Origin: Neolewinella aurantiaca | GTDB lineage: Bacteria; Bacteroidota; Bacteroidia; Chitinophagales; Saprospiraceae | Direction: 5' to 3' | Length of the DNA: 64,000 bases | NCBI RefSeq assembly: GCF_008014675.1 | Contig: NZ_VOXD01000029.1 | Coordinates: forward strand, 1 to 64,000 | In this document: positions 39,401 through 47,279 of the stretch, piece after piece | How the letters are laid out: each line of letters starts with the position of its first letter | How positions within the stretch are numbered: position 1 is the first letter of the stretch | Notes under the pieces: generated by a model | What the model was told of the DNA's origin: nothing | Seen by the model: only the letters and a program-made list of their open reading frames with translations | Database searches by the model: none | Program-made: the position numbers and the translations under genes

Positions 39401-39681
39401 CGGACGGCGGTGTAAGCTCAGAGGCACTTAGTGATTACGTCGAAGACGGATCATTCCTGCGCCTGTCCAACGTCACCTTTAACTACAATCTTCCGCGTGG
39501 CTTCATATCGAGCAGTAACGCACGCGTTTTCCTGGCCGTCGACAACGCCTGGATTATTTCCAACTACTCCGGTTACGATCCCGAAGTAAGTGTAAGTAAT
39601 AACGCTACAACCCCGGGTGTCGACTTAGACAGCTACCCTCGTCAGCGCGTTTTCCGCGGTGGACTGAGCGTAACTTTCTAA
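36403..39681 (+). CDS. SusC/RagA TonB-dependent outer-membrane transporter
   Basis: The 1092-residue protein imports oligosaccharides across the outer membrane with its SusD partner. After a signal peptide (to about residue 29, YGQ) comes a carboxypeptidase-regulatory-like domain (about 33-110, VSGTIVSDEGDPLIGVTI), a TonB-box-like VVVVGYG (about 117-123), a plug with LYVIDGFPL and IESIEVLKDASSTAIYGSRGA, then the beta-barrel to the C-terminal aromatic SVTF. It directly precedes SusD (58 bp). The surrounding enzymes imply agaro- or porphyran-oligosaccharides as cargo. Confidence 0.95.
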   Translation: MLKNTFQIMFHRLAAGAILPILLCAMSSTVYGQLAVSGTIVSDEGDPLIGVTIRVKEDLNTGTITDFDGKYELTVPSGSSVLLLSYTGYKTQEIAVNNRSSIDVTMATDAETLEEVVVVGYGYVDKKDLTGAVSSVKSEDLTRVQSSSFEQGLAAQAAGVQVTGTQGGPGSGSTIRIRGGTSITGTSDPLYVIDGFPLVGSNVNGSAGPGTVSESPLSTINPEDIESIEVLKDASSTAIYGSRGANGVILITTKTGKEGRARLTYNNSFGVGSITKNIDILSPQEYVDFWNEYYAFGVVTFNDQDRAYRDDFGNDLALDGDVIQTRNWAERIFKNSFNMRHNLNLNGGSDRTRYNVSFGYGRDEGILPGSFYERYSTNLNINQELANRLSAGINVNAGFVDRGGPVTAAVEGNSTSRSSLLTQILLFPNVQGRIRDAEATYDEDGFILSGRNGATFNPERQVESTHNFGNTVNAFANTYLQYAFSDELTVKSTFGGNFYNVNSEGAYPSDFGWSEAIGGAAFTNLFRSYGWLNENTVNYNKDLGIHRFNVVAGFTQQQSTNRNLSTNNQDFPLPGVSIDALESSRLQLLTQSGKSTWGLKSYLGRVNYTLNDKYLFTVSGRSDGSSRFAEGNKWGFFPSAAFSWRVSEEPWLTNSKTISNLKLRATYGVSGNNNIGEYRSLAAFGPTRAIIDGSIVGGATQTSPANEALTWETTAQSDVGFELGLFNNRITFDFDYYVKTTSDLLLNTPSPPESGFDVILQNLGEVENKGIELSLNATPIDRGDFTWNIRLNLSRNENTVKDIGDAEEILFNAPGPTSQDFIVRVGDPLGSYYGYITDGVYNYSDFPIFDGLSTQEAADVIRNSENPQYWDNFYTLHEGVVTRAGVAQYRPGMVKIKDIAGFDENGNRVMVPDGIVNSADRTILGSVQPDLFGGFTNDFRYKSFSLNFLWQFSIGNEVYNLNRNLGTTTAITGLNKLGEIRDRWTLDDPDSDIPGIWGLTDGGVSSEALSDYVEDGSFLRLSNVTFNYNLPRGFISSSNARVFLAVDNAWIISNYSGYDPEVSVSNNATTPGVDLDSYPRQRVFRGGLSVTF

Positions 39682-39739
39682 TAGAAAACAGATTGTCTAA
39701 CAATTATCCGTCCAGGACGGATTCAATTTTAAAAAAATC

Positions 39740-41293
39740 ATGCTAAAACATACTACTAGGTCACTCTGGTTGCTATTTGTCCCCATGCTGCTTGTTTTTA
39801 CTTCGTGTAACGATGACCTGCTGGTGGAACAACCAACGGACCGACTTTCTCCTACCAACTTTTTCCGCAACGCCAGCGATGCGGAGGTTGCCCTCAACGC
39901 CATCTATGCCGGCCAACAACGTATCCAGGGTTACTCCGGAGGTGATGCCGGCGTAGCCAACGTTTGGGGTATGCACGGAACGGACGACATCGTGGTGCCA
40001 CCATGGACCAATCCGCCGGATCGCCGTCTCATCGCACTGTTTCAACTCGATCCTACGATCAACGCTTTCTACACGATCTACCAGCGCCACTATCAGGAAA
40101 TTGCCCGGGCCAATACCATCCTTAATCAGATCAGTCTGATGACGGAAGATAAGATCGATCCGGAGGAGAAAGCCCGTATCCTGGCCGAAGGCCGGACCAT
40201 CCGCGCCAGCTTCTACTTCAACCTCGTTCGTATTTACGGTAACGTTCCGCTGGAAACCGAAGAGCGTACTGACTTTACGAACCTCGATTTCACCCAGGCC
40301 GACCCCGCTGCTATCTATGAGTTCATTACCAGCGAACTGGAGTTTGCAGTCAGCGTCCTTGAGCCGGGAATGAATACCGGCCGGATCACACAGGGTGCAG
40401 CTCAGGCACTTCTGGGCAACGTTTACCTTCAGATGGCAGGGGAGCCGCTCAACCAGAACGATAAGTACGCACTCGCTGCCGACCAGTACGAATCTGTAAT
40501 GGGTATGGGCTACAACCTGCTCGATGATTTTGAATCTGTGTTCAGTTACCAGAATGAACTCAACGACGAGGGCATCTACATCGTAGAGCACGACGGCCCC
40601 GGCCAGTCGCTGGACAACACCGCTACCTCCAACCTGGGTAGTTTCATGGGCCCCGGTGGTCAGCTGCCTGACGGTGCGGGCTGGGGTACTGCATGGGCCA
40701 ACTCCGAACTGGAGATGGAGTTCGACCGTGATGATATTCGCCGCCGTGTTTCTTTTGCCTACCACAATGCACCCAACGTACAGGATAGTACCCGTGGCCC
40801 CAACCAGTTCCTTCCCTGGAAATGGCAGAAGCCGCAGGTGGCCAACGGCCAGTCGTGGGCCAACGATACACCTTTCGATTACGTGTACATTCGTCTGGCG
40901 GGAGTTTTGCTCGGTTATGCTGAAGCAGAGATCCGCTCGGGTGGAGACATCGAAGCGGCAGTTGCTGCCGCAAACCGCGTCCGGGCTCGTGCCCGTGGCG
41001 AAGCCTCGGCGGATGAATTCCTTCCGGACCTGACCGCCGACATGGGGACAGAAGCGCTGATCGACGCCATCCTGAAGGAGCGCCAGAAGGAACTGCTTTA
41101 CGAAGGCCACCGCAAAGGAGACCTGATCCGTACCGGCAGACTGATCCCGCTGATGTCCGATTTCGATTGTTCTTTCTCGGCGGTTTGTCCGGGTAGGCCC
41201 GATCCGAAACCTCACCACATTTACTGGCCTATTCCGCAGCGTGTTCTTGACCTCAACGAGAGCATGACGCAGAATCCGGGTTACGAGAATTAG
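39740..41293 (+). CDS. SusD/RagB glycan-binding lipoprotein
   Basis: The 517-residue surface lipoprotein (lipobox FTSC, about Cys18) has the SusD-like helical fold: N-terminal region with LSPTNFFRNASDAEVALNAIY, helical repeats, and a C-terminal half ending in FPIPQ-like PIPQRVLDLNESMTQNPGY. It caps the SusC barrel and binds the incoming glycan. The pair SusC/SusD marks this as a polysaccharide utilisation locus. A strong terminator follows (41368-41405). Confidence 0.95.
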   Translation: MLKHTTRSLWLLFVPMLLVFTSCNDDLLVEQPTDRLSPTNFFRNASDAEVALNAIYAGQQRIQGYSGGDAGVANVWGMHGTDDIVVPPWTNPPDRRLIALFQLDPTINAFYTIYQRHYQEIARANTILNQISLMTEDKIDPEEKARILAEGRTIRASFYFNLVRIYGNVPLETEERTDFTNLDFTQADPAAIYEFITSELEFAVSVLEPGMNTGRITQGAAQALLGNVYLQMAGEPLNQNDKYALAADQYESVMGMGYNLLDDFESVFSYQNELNDEGIYIVEHDGPGQSLDNTATSNLGSFMGPGGQLPDGAGWGTAWANSELEMEFDRDDIRRRVSFAYHNAPNVQDSTRGPNQFLPWKWQKPQVANGQSWANDTPFDYVYIRLAGVLLGYAEAEIRSGGDIEAAVAAANRVRARARGEASADEFLPDLTADMGTEALIDAILKERQKELLYEGHRKGDLIRTGRLIPLMSDFDCSFSAVCPGRPDPKPHHIYWPIPQRVLDLNESMTQNPGYEN

Positions 41294-41367
41294 TGGTTTC
41301 AGATTAATCCTGTACCTGTCTCACCACTTACGGTATCCGGGGCAGTTACAGCAACAATCTTATCTTA

Positions 41368-41405
41368 CCCCGGCAAATACGCGTTATTTGCCGGGGTCTT
41401 TTTTT
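41368..41405 (+). terminator. Rho-independent terminator after susD
   Basis: CCCCGGCAAATA and TATTTGCCGGGG form a 12-bp stem with a short loop, followed by TCTTTTTTT. Confidence 0.9.
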
Positions 41406-41426
41406 GGGCGCGTACGCGGGTGCAAA
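41406..41426 (+). repeat. Dispersed GCACCTGCG repeat, copy 11
   Basis: GGGCGCGTACGCGGGTGCA, directly after the T tract of the susD terminator; inverted pair with copy 12. Confidence 0.85.
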
Positions 41427-41489
41427 GCCAGTTTTACGAGCAAAGGAAACGACCTTTCAGGCTGGTCTCCGCTCTGCCGTAATCCCCGC

Positions 41490-41508
41490 TTTGCACCTGC
41501 GGCCGCGC
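41490..41508 (-). repeat. Dispersed GCACCTGCG repeat, copy 12
   Basis: TTTGCACCTGCGGCCGCGC, reverse orientation, 63 bp after copy 11, upstream of the FG-GAP gene. Confidence 0.85.
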
Positions 41509-41572
41509 TACCTAAGCACACGCTGTTTTATCCGCTTAGTATCAGGTAAATTTTTATCGAAAATTTAGAATC

Positions 41573-44500
41573 ATGCGCTTTTTACTGACCTCTGTCATAT
41601 TCATCTTTCTGCTTGTCTCGTGTACCAATGAGCCAACACCGGAGACCATTCAGACTCCATTAACCGAAGAAGGGAAAGCTGTTTTTGAGCGTGTCCCATC
41701 CTCCAGCAGTAATATCTCCTTCACGAACCACGTAGAGGAGAACTTCAAAAATTTCTTCGCCCGCTTTCAGTACGTGTACAACGGGGGAGGCGTGGCGATT
41801 GGCGACATCGACGGCGACGGGTTGCAGGACGTTTACTTTACCGCCAACGAAACGGGCAACAAGCTTTACCGGAATACCGGCGACATGACCTTCGAGGACA
41901 TCACCGATGCCGCCGGCGTAGCCGGAAACGGCGGCTGGGACAACGGCGTGGTGATGGCCGATGTGAACGGCGACGGACACCTGGACATATATCTCTGCCG
42001 CGGAGGATCTGCTGACGACAGCAGCCCCGGAGATCGCGCCAACCTGCTGTTTCTCAACGACGGGAAAGGTAAATTCAGGGAAGCCGCAAAAGAATTCGGA
42101 TTGGCGGATACCGGCTACTCGCTACAAGCGGTATTCTTCGATATGGACAACGATAACGACCTGGACGTCTACGTCACCAACCGGCCGGATAAGTTTTTCA
42201 TCCCTTACCGGAGCGTGCTGGAAGCCAAGGCGCGTCAGGACCCCAAGTTCAGCGATCAGCTGTACCGCAACGATAACAATCAGTTTACCCAGGTAACCGA
42301 AACTGCCGGAATCACCCGGAACTTCGGTTACGGCCTCGGTCTCGTTACCGCCGACGTAAACAACGACGGCTTTACCGACATCCTGGTTTCCAACGATTAC
42401 CTCGAAAATGATTACCTCTACGAAAATCAGGGCGATGGAACCTTCGTGGAAAGCATCGAGAAGTACACCAACCACACCAGTTTCTACGGGATGGGCATCG
42501 ATGCTTCGGACCTGAACAACGACGGCTTCGAAGACCTGATCCAACTGGATATGTCGCCCGAAGATTACGTCCGCTCCAAGACGACGATGGCCAGCATGAA
42601 CGTAGATGAATACCGCCGCATAATGGCCAGCGGTTTTCATGACCAGTATATGCACAACAGCCTGCAATTGAACCGTGGGAATGGCTTTTTCAGCGAAATC
42701 AGCCAGTTGTCCGGAGTCGCGAAATCGGACTGGAGCTGGGCCGTACTTGGCGCCGACTTCGACAACGACGCGCAAAAAGAGATTTTCATCACCAACGGGT
42801 ACCGGCGCGACGTAGCCGATAAAGACGGGAACATCCGCTTCCAGAAATACCTCAAAAGCCCGGAGAGGAGGGCCCGAACCGACGAAGAAAATGCCCGGAT
42901 CGTGATCGATATGTTTAAATCGGTTCCGTTGCAGAATTACCTGTACGATGACTCCGGAGCGTTACGCTTCCGGAACGCCGCCGGGGAATGGGGGCTTGGG
43001 GAAGCATCTTTCTCCAACGGTGCCGCCTACGGCGACCTTGACAACGACGGCGACCTCGACCTGGTGATCAACAACCTGGAGGAAGAGGCTTTCATTTACC
43101 GGAACAACATCACCCCGGGCGGGAGTCTCCGCTTGTGGTTACAAGGCCCGAAGGGGAACAGCTACGGCCTGGGAGCAAAGGTTACCGTGGAGCAGGCGGA
43201 AGGGAAACAGTACCAGCAGATGAAAACAGTTCGGGGGTACCTCTCTTCCGTCGAGCCATACGTACACTTCGGTTTGGGCGAGCTCGGACCGGTTGAGCGG
43301 GTCCGGGTGGTATGGCCCGACGGTAAAGAATCGGTAGTGGAGCGGCCCGCAACAGCAGAATTACTGACCGTCAGCCATCAGGATGCGAAGCAGCGTTCAT
43401 CGCCGCCCGTTCCGTTAGCGCCTTTGTTTGCAGAGGTTACCGACGAGCATTTTGCGACCACCTTCATCCAGCGGGAAAATGAGTTCGATGATTACGCCAG
43501 CCAGGTGTTGTTGCCCCACGCCCACAGCAAATCGGGGCCGGCGGTTGCAGTTGGTGATGTGAACGGCGATGGGCGGGATGATTTCTACGTTGGTGGGGCC
43601 AAAAAGATCGCCGGAGCACTCTTCCTGCAGCAAGCAGACGGCAAATTCACAGCAGGAGATGCCGCTTTTGTAGCAGCGGACGCCAAACACGAGGATACCG
43701 CCGCAGAATTTTTTGATGCAGACGGAGATGGAGACCCAGACCTCTACGTAGTCAGCGGAGGAAGTGAATTCCCCGAAGAATCGCCGAATTTTCAGGATCG
43801 GCTTTACCTGAACGATGGAAGCGGACGTTTCAGCAAGTCGGAAGGCCTGCCCGATATCCGGAGTAGTGGTTCCTGTATCGCTCCTTTTGATATGGACGGC
43901 GACGGCGATCTCGACCTTTTCGTAGGGGGGAGGGTAGTGCCAGCCCGTTACCCGGCGGCACCGCAAAGCTTCCTGTTGGAAAACGAAGGCGGAATATTCC
44001 GGGACGTGACCGCAGAACGGGCTCCCGAACTGGAGCGGGTCGGAATGGTTTCCTCGGCCGTATGGAGCGACACCGACGGCGACGGAGTGGCCGAACTGAT
44101 CGTGGTCGGAGAGTGGATGCCCATCACAGTGTTCAAAAAGGAGGGAAGTACCTACCAAAACGTTACCGCCGCCGGAGGTTTGGAAGAAACCCAGGGCTGG
44201 TGGAACAAAGTAATAGCTGCGGATTTGGACGGAGACGGGGATGAAGACTTTGTTCTTGGCAACCTGGGGCTCAATTACAAATTCAGTGCCTCGGCCGAAA
44301 AGCCATTTTACGTCTTCGCGTCTGACTTCGATCAGAACGGCAGCAACGATATTTTTCTGGCCAAAGAAAACGGCAAAGACCTCGTCCCGATCAGAGGACG
44401 GGAATGCTCCAGCCAGCAGGTGCCGGGTATCGCGGAAAAATTCCCGACTTATAATGCATTCGCTGCCGCAGAACTCGCAGAGATCATCGACCTCGAAAAG

Positions 44501-44899
44501 CCCGATGCCATCAGGTACGAAGTGCGTGAATTTGCCAACTCCTGGCTGGAAAACGACGGTGGCAAACTGGTGCTTCACCGTCTGCCGCTGGAAGCTCAGT
44601 TTTCGGTAATCAACGGGATAGTTGCAACGGATGTAAACGGTGACGGCCATGAGGATCTCGTAACGGTAGGCAATAAGTACGAAGTAGAGATAGAAACCAC
44701 CCGTGCTGATGGCGGCACGGGGACGGTACTGCTTGGCGGGAAAGGAGACGAAACTTTCGTGGCTCTTTCCCCGGCGGAATCCGGCGTGTTTTTGCCGGAA
44801 AACGTGAAGGGTGCTTACCCGATCCGGTTGGGCGAAAACGGACAGCGGGCATTATTGGTCGCTATCAACGAAGGGCCGCTCCGGTTGCTGAAGTATTAG
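41573..44899 (+). CDS. FG-GAP/VCBS repeat lipoprotein with ASPIC domain (CRTAC1 type)
   Basis: The 1108-residue lipoprotein (lipobox LVSC, about Cys17) has a first series of FG-GAP beta-propeller repeats with calcium-binding DxDxDG motifs (GDIDGDGLQD, ADVNGDGHLD, FDMDNDNDLD, GDLDNDGDLD), then an ASPIC/UnbV domain at about 515-590 (GLGAKVTVEQ, YVHFGLGE, VRVVWPDGK), and a second FG-GAP series (GDVNGDGRDD, FDADGDGDPD, FDMDGDGDLD). Such proteins are common in Bacteroidota PULs and are thought to bind glycans or act as surface scaffolds. It lies between SusCD and the PKD lipoprotein. Confidence 0.88.
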   Translation: MRFLLTSVIFIFLLVSCTNEPTPETIQTPLTEEGKAVFERVPSSSSNISFTNHVEENFKNFFARFQYVYNGGGVAIGDIDGDGLQDVYFTANETGNKLYRNTGDMTFEDITDAAGVAGNGGWDNGVVMADVNGDGHLDIYLCRGGSADDSSPGDRANLLFLNDGKGKFREAAKEFGLADTGYSLQAVFFDMDNDNDLDVYVTNRPDKFFIPYRSVLEAKARQDPKFSDQLYRNDNNQFTQVTETAGITRNFGYGLGLVTADVNNDGFTDILVSNDYLENDYLYENQGDGTFVESIEKYTNHTSFYGMGIDASDLNNDGFEDLIQLDMSPEDYVRSKTTMASMNVDEYRRIMASGFHDQYMHNSLQLNRGNGFFSEISQLSGVAKSDWSWAVLGADFDNDAQKEIFITNGYRRDVADKDGNIRFQKYLKSPERRARTDEENARIVIDMFKSVPLQNYLYDDSGALRFRNAAGEWGLGEASFSNGAAYGDLDNDGDLDLVINNLEEEAFIYRNNITPGGSLRLWLQGPKGNSYGLGAKVTVEQAEGKQYQQMKTVRGYLSSVEPYVHFGLGELGPVERVRVVWPDGKESVVERPATAELLTVSHQDAKQRSSPPVPLAPLFAEVTDEHFATTFIQRENEFDDYASQVLLPHAHSKSGPAVAVGDVNGDGRDDFYVGGAKKIAGALFLQQADGKFTAGDAAFVAADAKHEDTAAEFFDADGDGDPDLYVVSGGSEFPEESPNFQDRLYLNDGSGRFSKSEGLPDIRSSGSCIAPFDMDGDGDLDLFVGGRVVPARYPAAPQSFLLENEGGIFRDVTAERAPELERVGMVSSAVWSDTDGDGVAELIVVGEWMPITVFKKEGSTYQNVTAAGGLEETQGWWNKVIAADLDGDGDEDFVLGNLGLNYKFSASAEKPFYVFASDFDQNGSNDIFLAKENGKDLVPIRGRECSSQQVPGIAEKFPTYNAFAAAELAEIIDLEKPDAIRYEVREFANSWLENDGGKLVLHRLPLEAQFSVINGIVATDVNGDGHEDLVTVGNKYEVEIETTRADGGTGTVLLGGKGDETFVALSPAESGVFLPENVKGAYPIRLGENGQRALLVAINEGPLRLLKY

Positions 44900-44953
44900 G
44901 GTAATGAGGTGTATAACGGGACATCAGCTCTGCCTGTATACGCCTCATCTCAA

Positions 44954-45024
44954 CCCCCTCTCCGATGAGCTTCGCCCCAGGACTCAGCGGAGAGGGGGTA
45001 TTCTGTGAAACGTCCTGCGTTTCA
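44954..45024. repeat. Palindromic CTCTCC element with GAAACG hairpin
   Basis: CCCCCTCTCC...GGAGAGGGGG forms a stem, followed by GAAACG TCCTG CGTTTC, the same composite as at 34219-34280. Confidence 0.6.
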
Positions 45025-45247
45025 GCAGTAACAAAACGTAAAAGACGCCAAAGGAAGACTACGCACCCTGGTGTTTTCTCAAATTTTGAATCGGGACTTT
45101 AGTCTTACGAGCGAAACAGGCCGGTATGGCTTGAGTGCCGGATCCAAGTGCTGTCAACTCCTTGCAGCAGGGCTGCACACGCCGGTTGAAGTAAGAGACA
45201 TTCCATACTACTGGACCTTTTGCTTCGCGGCTTCTTCGAGGTTTGGT

Positions 45248-45325
45248 TCCCTCTCCGCTGAGCCTTAAGGCGAGCACGAAGTACTGCGAAGCAAACCTTG
45301 CTGGAGAGGGCGGAGGGTAAGGTGG
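45248..45325. repeat. Palindromic CTCTCC element, longer variant
   Basis: TTCCCTCTCCGCTGAGCC...GGAGAGGGCGGAGGGTAAGGT. Similar to the elements at 8918 and 18883 but with a longer middle. Confidence 0.55.
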
Positions 45326-45439
45326 AAAATCAAAAATGTCCAGTAATATGGAGACATTCATAAAGGTTGGTTTCGGAGCACGTACCCATTGGTACGGAGA
45401 GGGGTGATATTGTTGCAGGACCGGAGCCAAAACCCTTGC

Positions 45440-45460
45440 CTGCACCTGCGTTTGCGCCCC
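45440..45460 (-). repeat. Dispersed GCACCTGCG repeat, copy 13
   Basis: CTGCACCTGCGTTTGCGCCC, reverse orientation, one mismatch; intergenic. Confidence 0.75.
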
Positions 45461-45644
45461 AAAAGCACTAAAAAGCGGGAAAACTGCGGACTTTTCGTGG
45501 GGTAAATCCATATGTGCTTTCCTTTTAAACATCTGTTGCCCCGTGGGGCGCGGAATGACTGGATATTTACACCGATCATGTAAGTAACCGGTAATTCAAT
45601 ATGTGCCGGAAGACTTAAAGTACTTTACAACTCATTGCTTGAAT

Positions 45645-47147
45645 ATGAAACCATCTTTTTTCAACTACCTCGGCAAACTGTTCGTTTTTTGCCTCGCCGC
45701 TACGGCACTCTTCACCGCCTGTACACCCGAAGATGACGACTTCTACAACTTCAGTCCGGTAGACTTCTTCATCTCTGCCGACCGCCTCGTAACCGACGCC
45801 GGAAGTACCATCACCTACGAAGATCAATCCAACGACGCGGTCAGCCGTGAATGGAGTTTTGAAGGAGGTATTCCGGCAACGTCTACCGACATCAACCCGA
45901 CGGTAACCTACCCGGATGCCGGAGAGTTTCTCACCTACGTTACCACTACCTTCGATGACGGCTCAACCGAGCGTCGCCGGCTACCGATACTGGTAGTTCC
46001 TCCCGTAGTGGCCAACTTCTCGGCAACGCCAACGTCGTTGCAGAAAGGCTCGGCCGTTCAGTTCCAGAACCTGACTACCGGGGTAGGAGCGATCCCTTCC
46101 GTTTTGATGGAGGGCGACAGTGCCATCATTTACGCCTGGTTTGTTCCTGGCGTGACGACCGATACTATTTACGAAAGCAATCCTTCGATCGTATTCCCCG
46201 AAACCGGCACCTACTCCGTAACCCTGGAGGTAATACGGAGAAGCACCGGTGCGTCGGACGTAATTACCAAAGAAGACTTCATCCAAACGTTCGATGACCC
46301 GGTTACGCAATCAAGAAGTGCCCGCTTCAACCGCGATGGATCGGCGATCCTGCTGGCCCTGAACGAAGACACCGGCGCTCTGGCTGCCGACCTCGCCGAC
46401 AAATTCACGATCACCGGAAGTGGTGGTGGAACGGTAGCCGTTTCCAGTGTGGAAACTCCGGCCTGGGCAAGCAACATCGTGCAACTGAACGTTAACCCGG
46501 CTGACTTCAACGTTGGTGAAACGTACACTCTTTCGTTCACCGAAACCGGATCATTCTCCGTAGCCAGTGGCTCGATTGTTCTGCCTTTCTCTTATGCTGT
46601 TTCCTTTCTGGGAGAGTCGCAGACCTGGGCTGAGCTCAACTTCAATACCGGAGGTGGCAACGACTCGCGGACCGTTACCCTCGGTGGTGAGGAATTCACC
46701 TTCACCCAGAGTGGCGTCACCTTCTCTGACGTAGCGAATACGGCCCTGTATATCTTCAATCCGGGTGCGGCAGCAATTACGCAGACTTACCACAACAACG
46801 CCTCTACGTACGGCATGCAAATTACTCCGGGAGCCAACGCGACGCTTTCCGACCTCGGAGACGTTGGCATCGAGATGGGCTGGCTCGGACCGATCGGTAC
46901 CGTGTACACCTTCTCACAACCCATCACCGATCTCAGGTTCGTAAATGGATTCGGTAATCCGGACTTCATTCCTGAAGGCGTTCTTTCCAGCGACGGAACC
47001 ACCCTTACCATAACCAAGCAGGGCAACCGCAACCAGGCCGTCAGAATTTCCGCCATTCTGGAAGGAACCATTACTGAAGGTGGCCTGACAGTCAATCATA
47101 ACTCTCCTATGGGAGGAACGATTTACGTAACGGCCAGTGGCCGGTAG
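45645..47147 (+). CDS. PKD-domain surface lipoprotein, probable glycan-binding
   Basis: The 500-residue lipoprotein (lipobox FTAC at about 25) starts best at the ATG 45645, since the signal peptide begins there. Two PKD/immunoglobulin-like domains (about 40-115 with REWSFEGGIPATS and PTVTYPDAGEF; about 120-220 with AWFVPG and PETGTYSVTLEVI) are followed by a beta-rich C-terminal region. This matches SusE/SGBP-like proteins that hold glycan at the cell surface. No catalytic motif. A terminator follows. Confidence 0.75.
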   Translation: MKPSFFNYLGKLFVFCLAATALFTACTPEDDDFYNFSPVDFFISADRLVTDAGSTITYEDQSNDAVSREWSFEGGIPATSTDINPTVTYPDAGEFLTYVTTTFDDGSTERRRLPILVVPPVVANFSATPTSLQKGSAVQFQNLTTGVGAIPSVLMEGDSAIIYAWFVPGVTTDTIYESNPSIVFPETGTYSVTLEVIRRSTGASDVITKEDFIQTFDDPVTQSRSARFNRDGSAILLALNEDTGALAADLADKFTITGSGGGTVAVSSVETPAWASNIVQLNVNPADFNVGETYTLSFTETGSFSVASGSIVLPFSYAVSFLGESQTWAELNFNTGGGNDSRTVTLGGEEFTFTQSGVTFSDVANTALYIFNPGAAAITQTYHNNASTYGMQITPGANATLSDLGDVGIEMGWLGPIGTVYTFSQPITDLRFVNGFGNPDFIPEGVLSSDGTTLTITKQGNRNQAVRISAILEGTITEGGLTVNHNSPMGGTIYVTASGR

Positions 47148-47206
47148 GAATTGATTTTCCGGAAAAAACGAAGCATCGATTATACTGATAATTAAGTGAT
47201 TTTTCG

Positions 47207-47239
47207 GAGTGGCCCGGCGAAGGTCGGGTCACTCTTTTT
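47207..47239 (+). terminator. Rho-independent terminator
   Basis: GAGTGGCCCG and CGGGTCACTC pair over 10 bp (one G-T), followed by TTTTT. Confidence 0.85.
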
Positions 47240-47279
47240 CGCATCTCCCTCCATTTCACCACCGGTGAAACTCCAACTT

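Larger units (their letters stand above)
44900..45644. other. 745-bp intergenic region rich in palindromic repeats
   Basis: No gene is supported. It holds two CTCTCC-type palindromes (44954-45024 and 45248-45325), an inverted 14-bp pair (CCATACTACTGGAC near 45204 and GTCCAGTAATATGG near 45337, one mismatch) around the second one, and one dispersed repeat (45440-45460). It looks like an accumulation site of short repeats. Confidence 0.55.

Noticed and set aside
39773-41218. 481-codon open frame antisense to susD
   Set aside because: Shadow of susD, which has clear family motifs and a lipoprotein signal.
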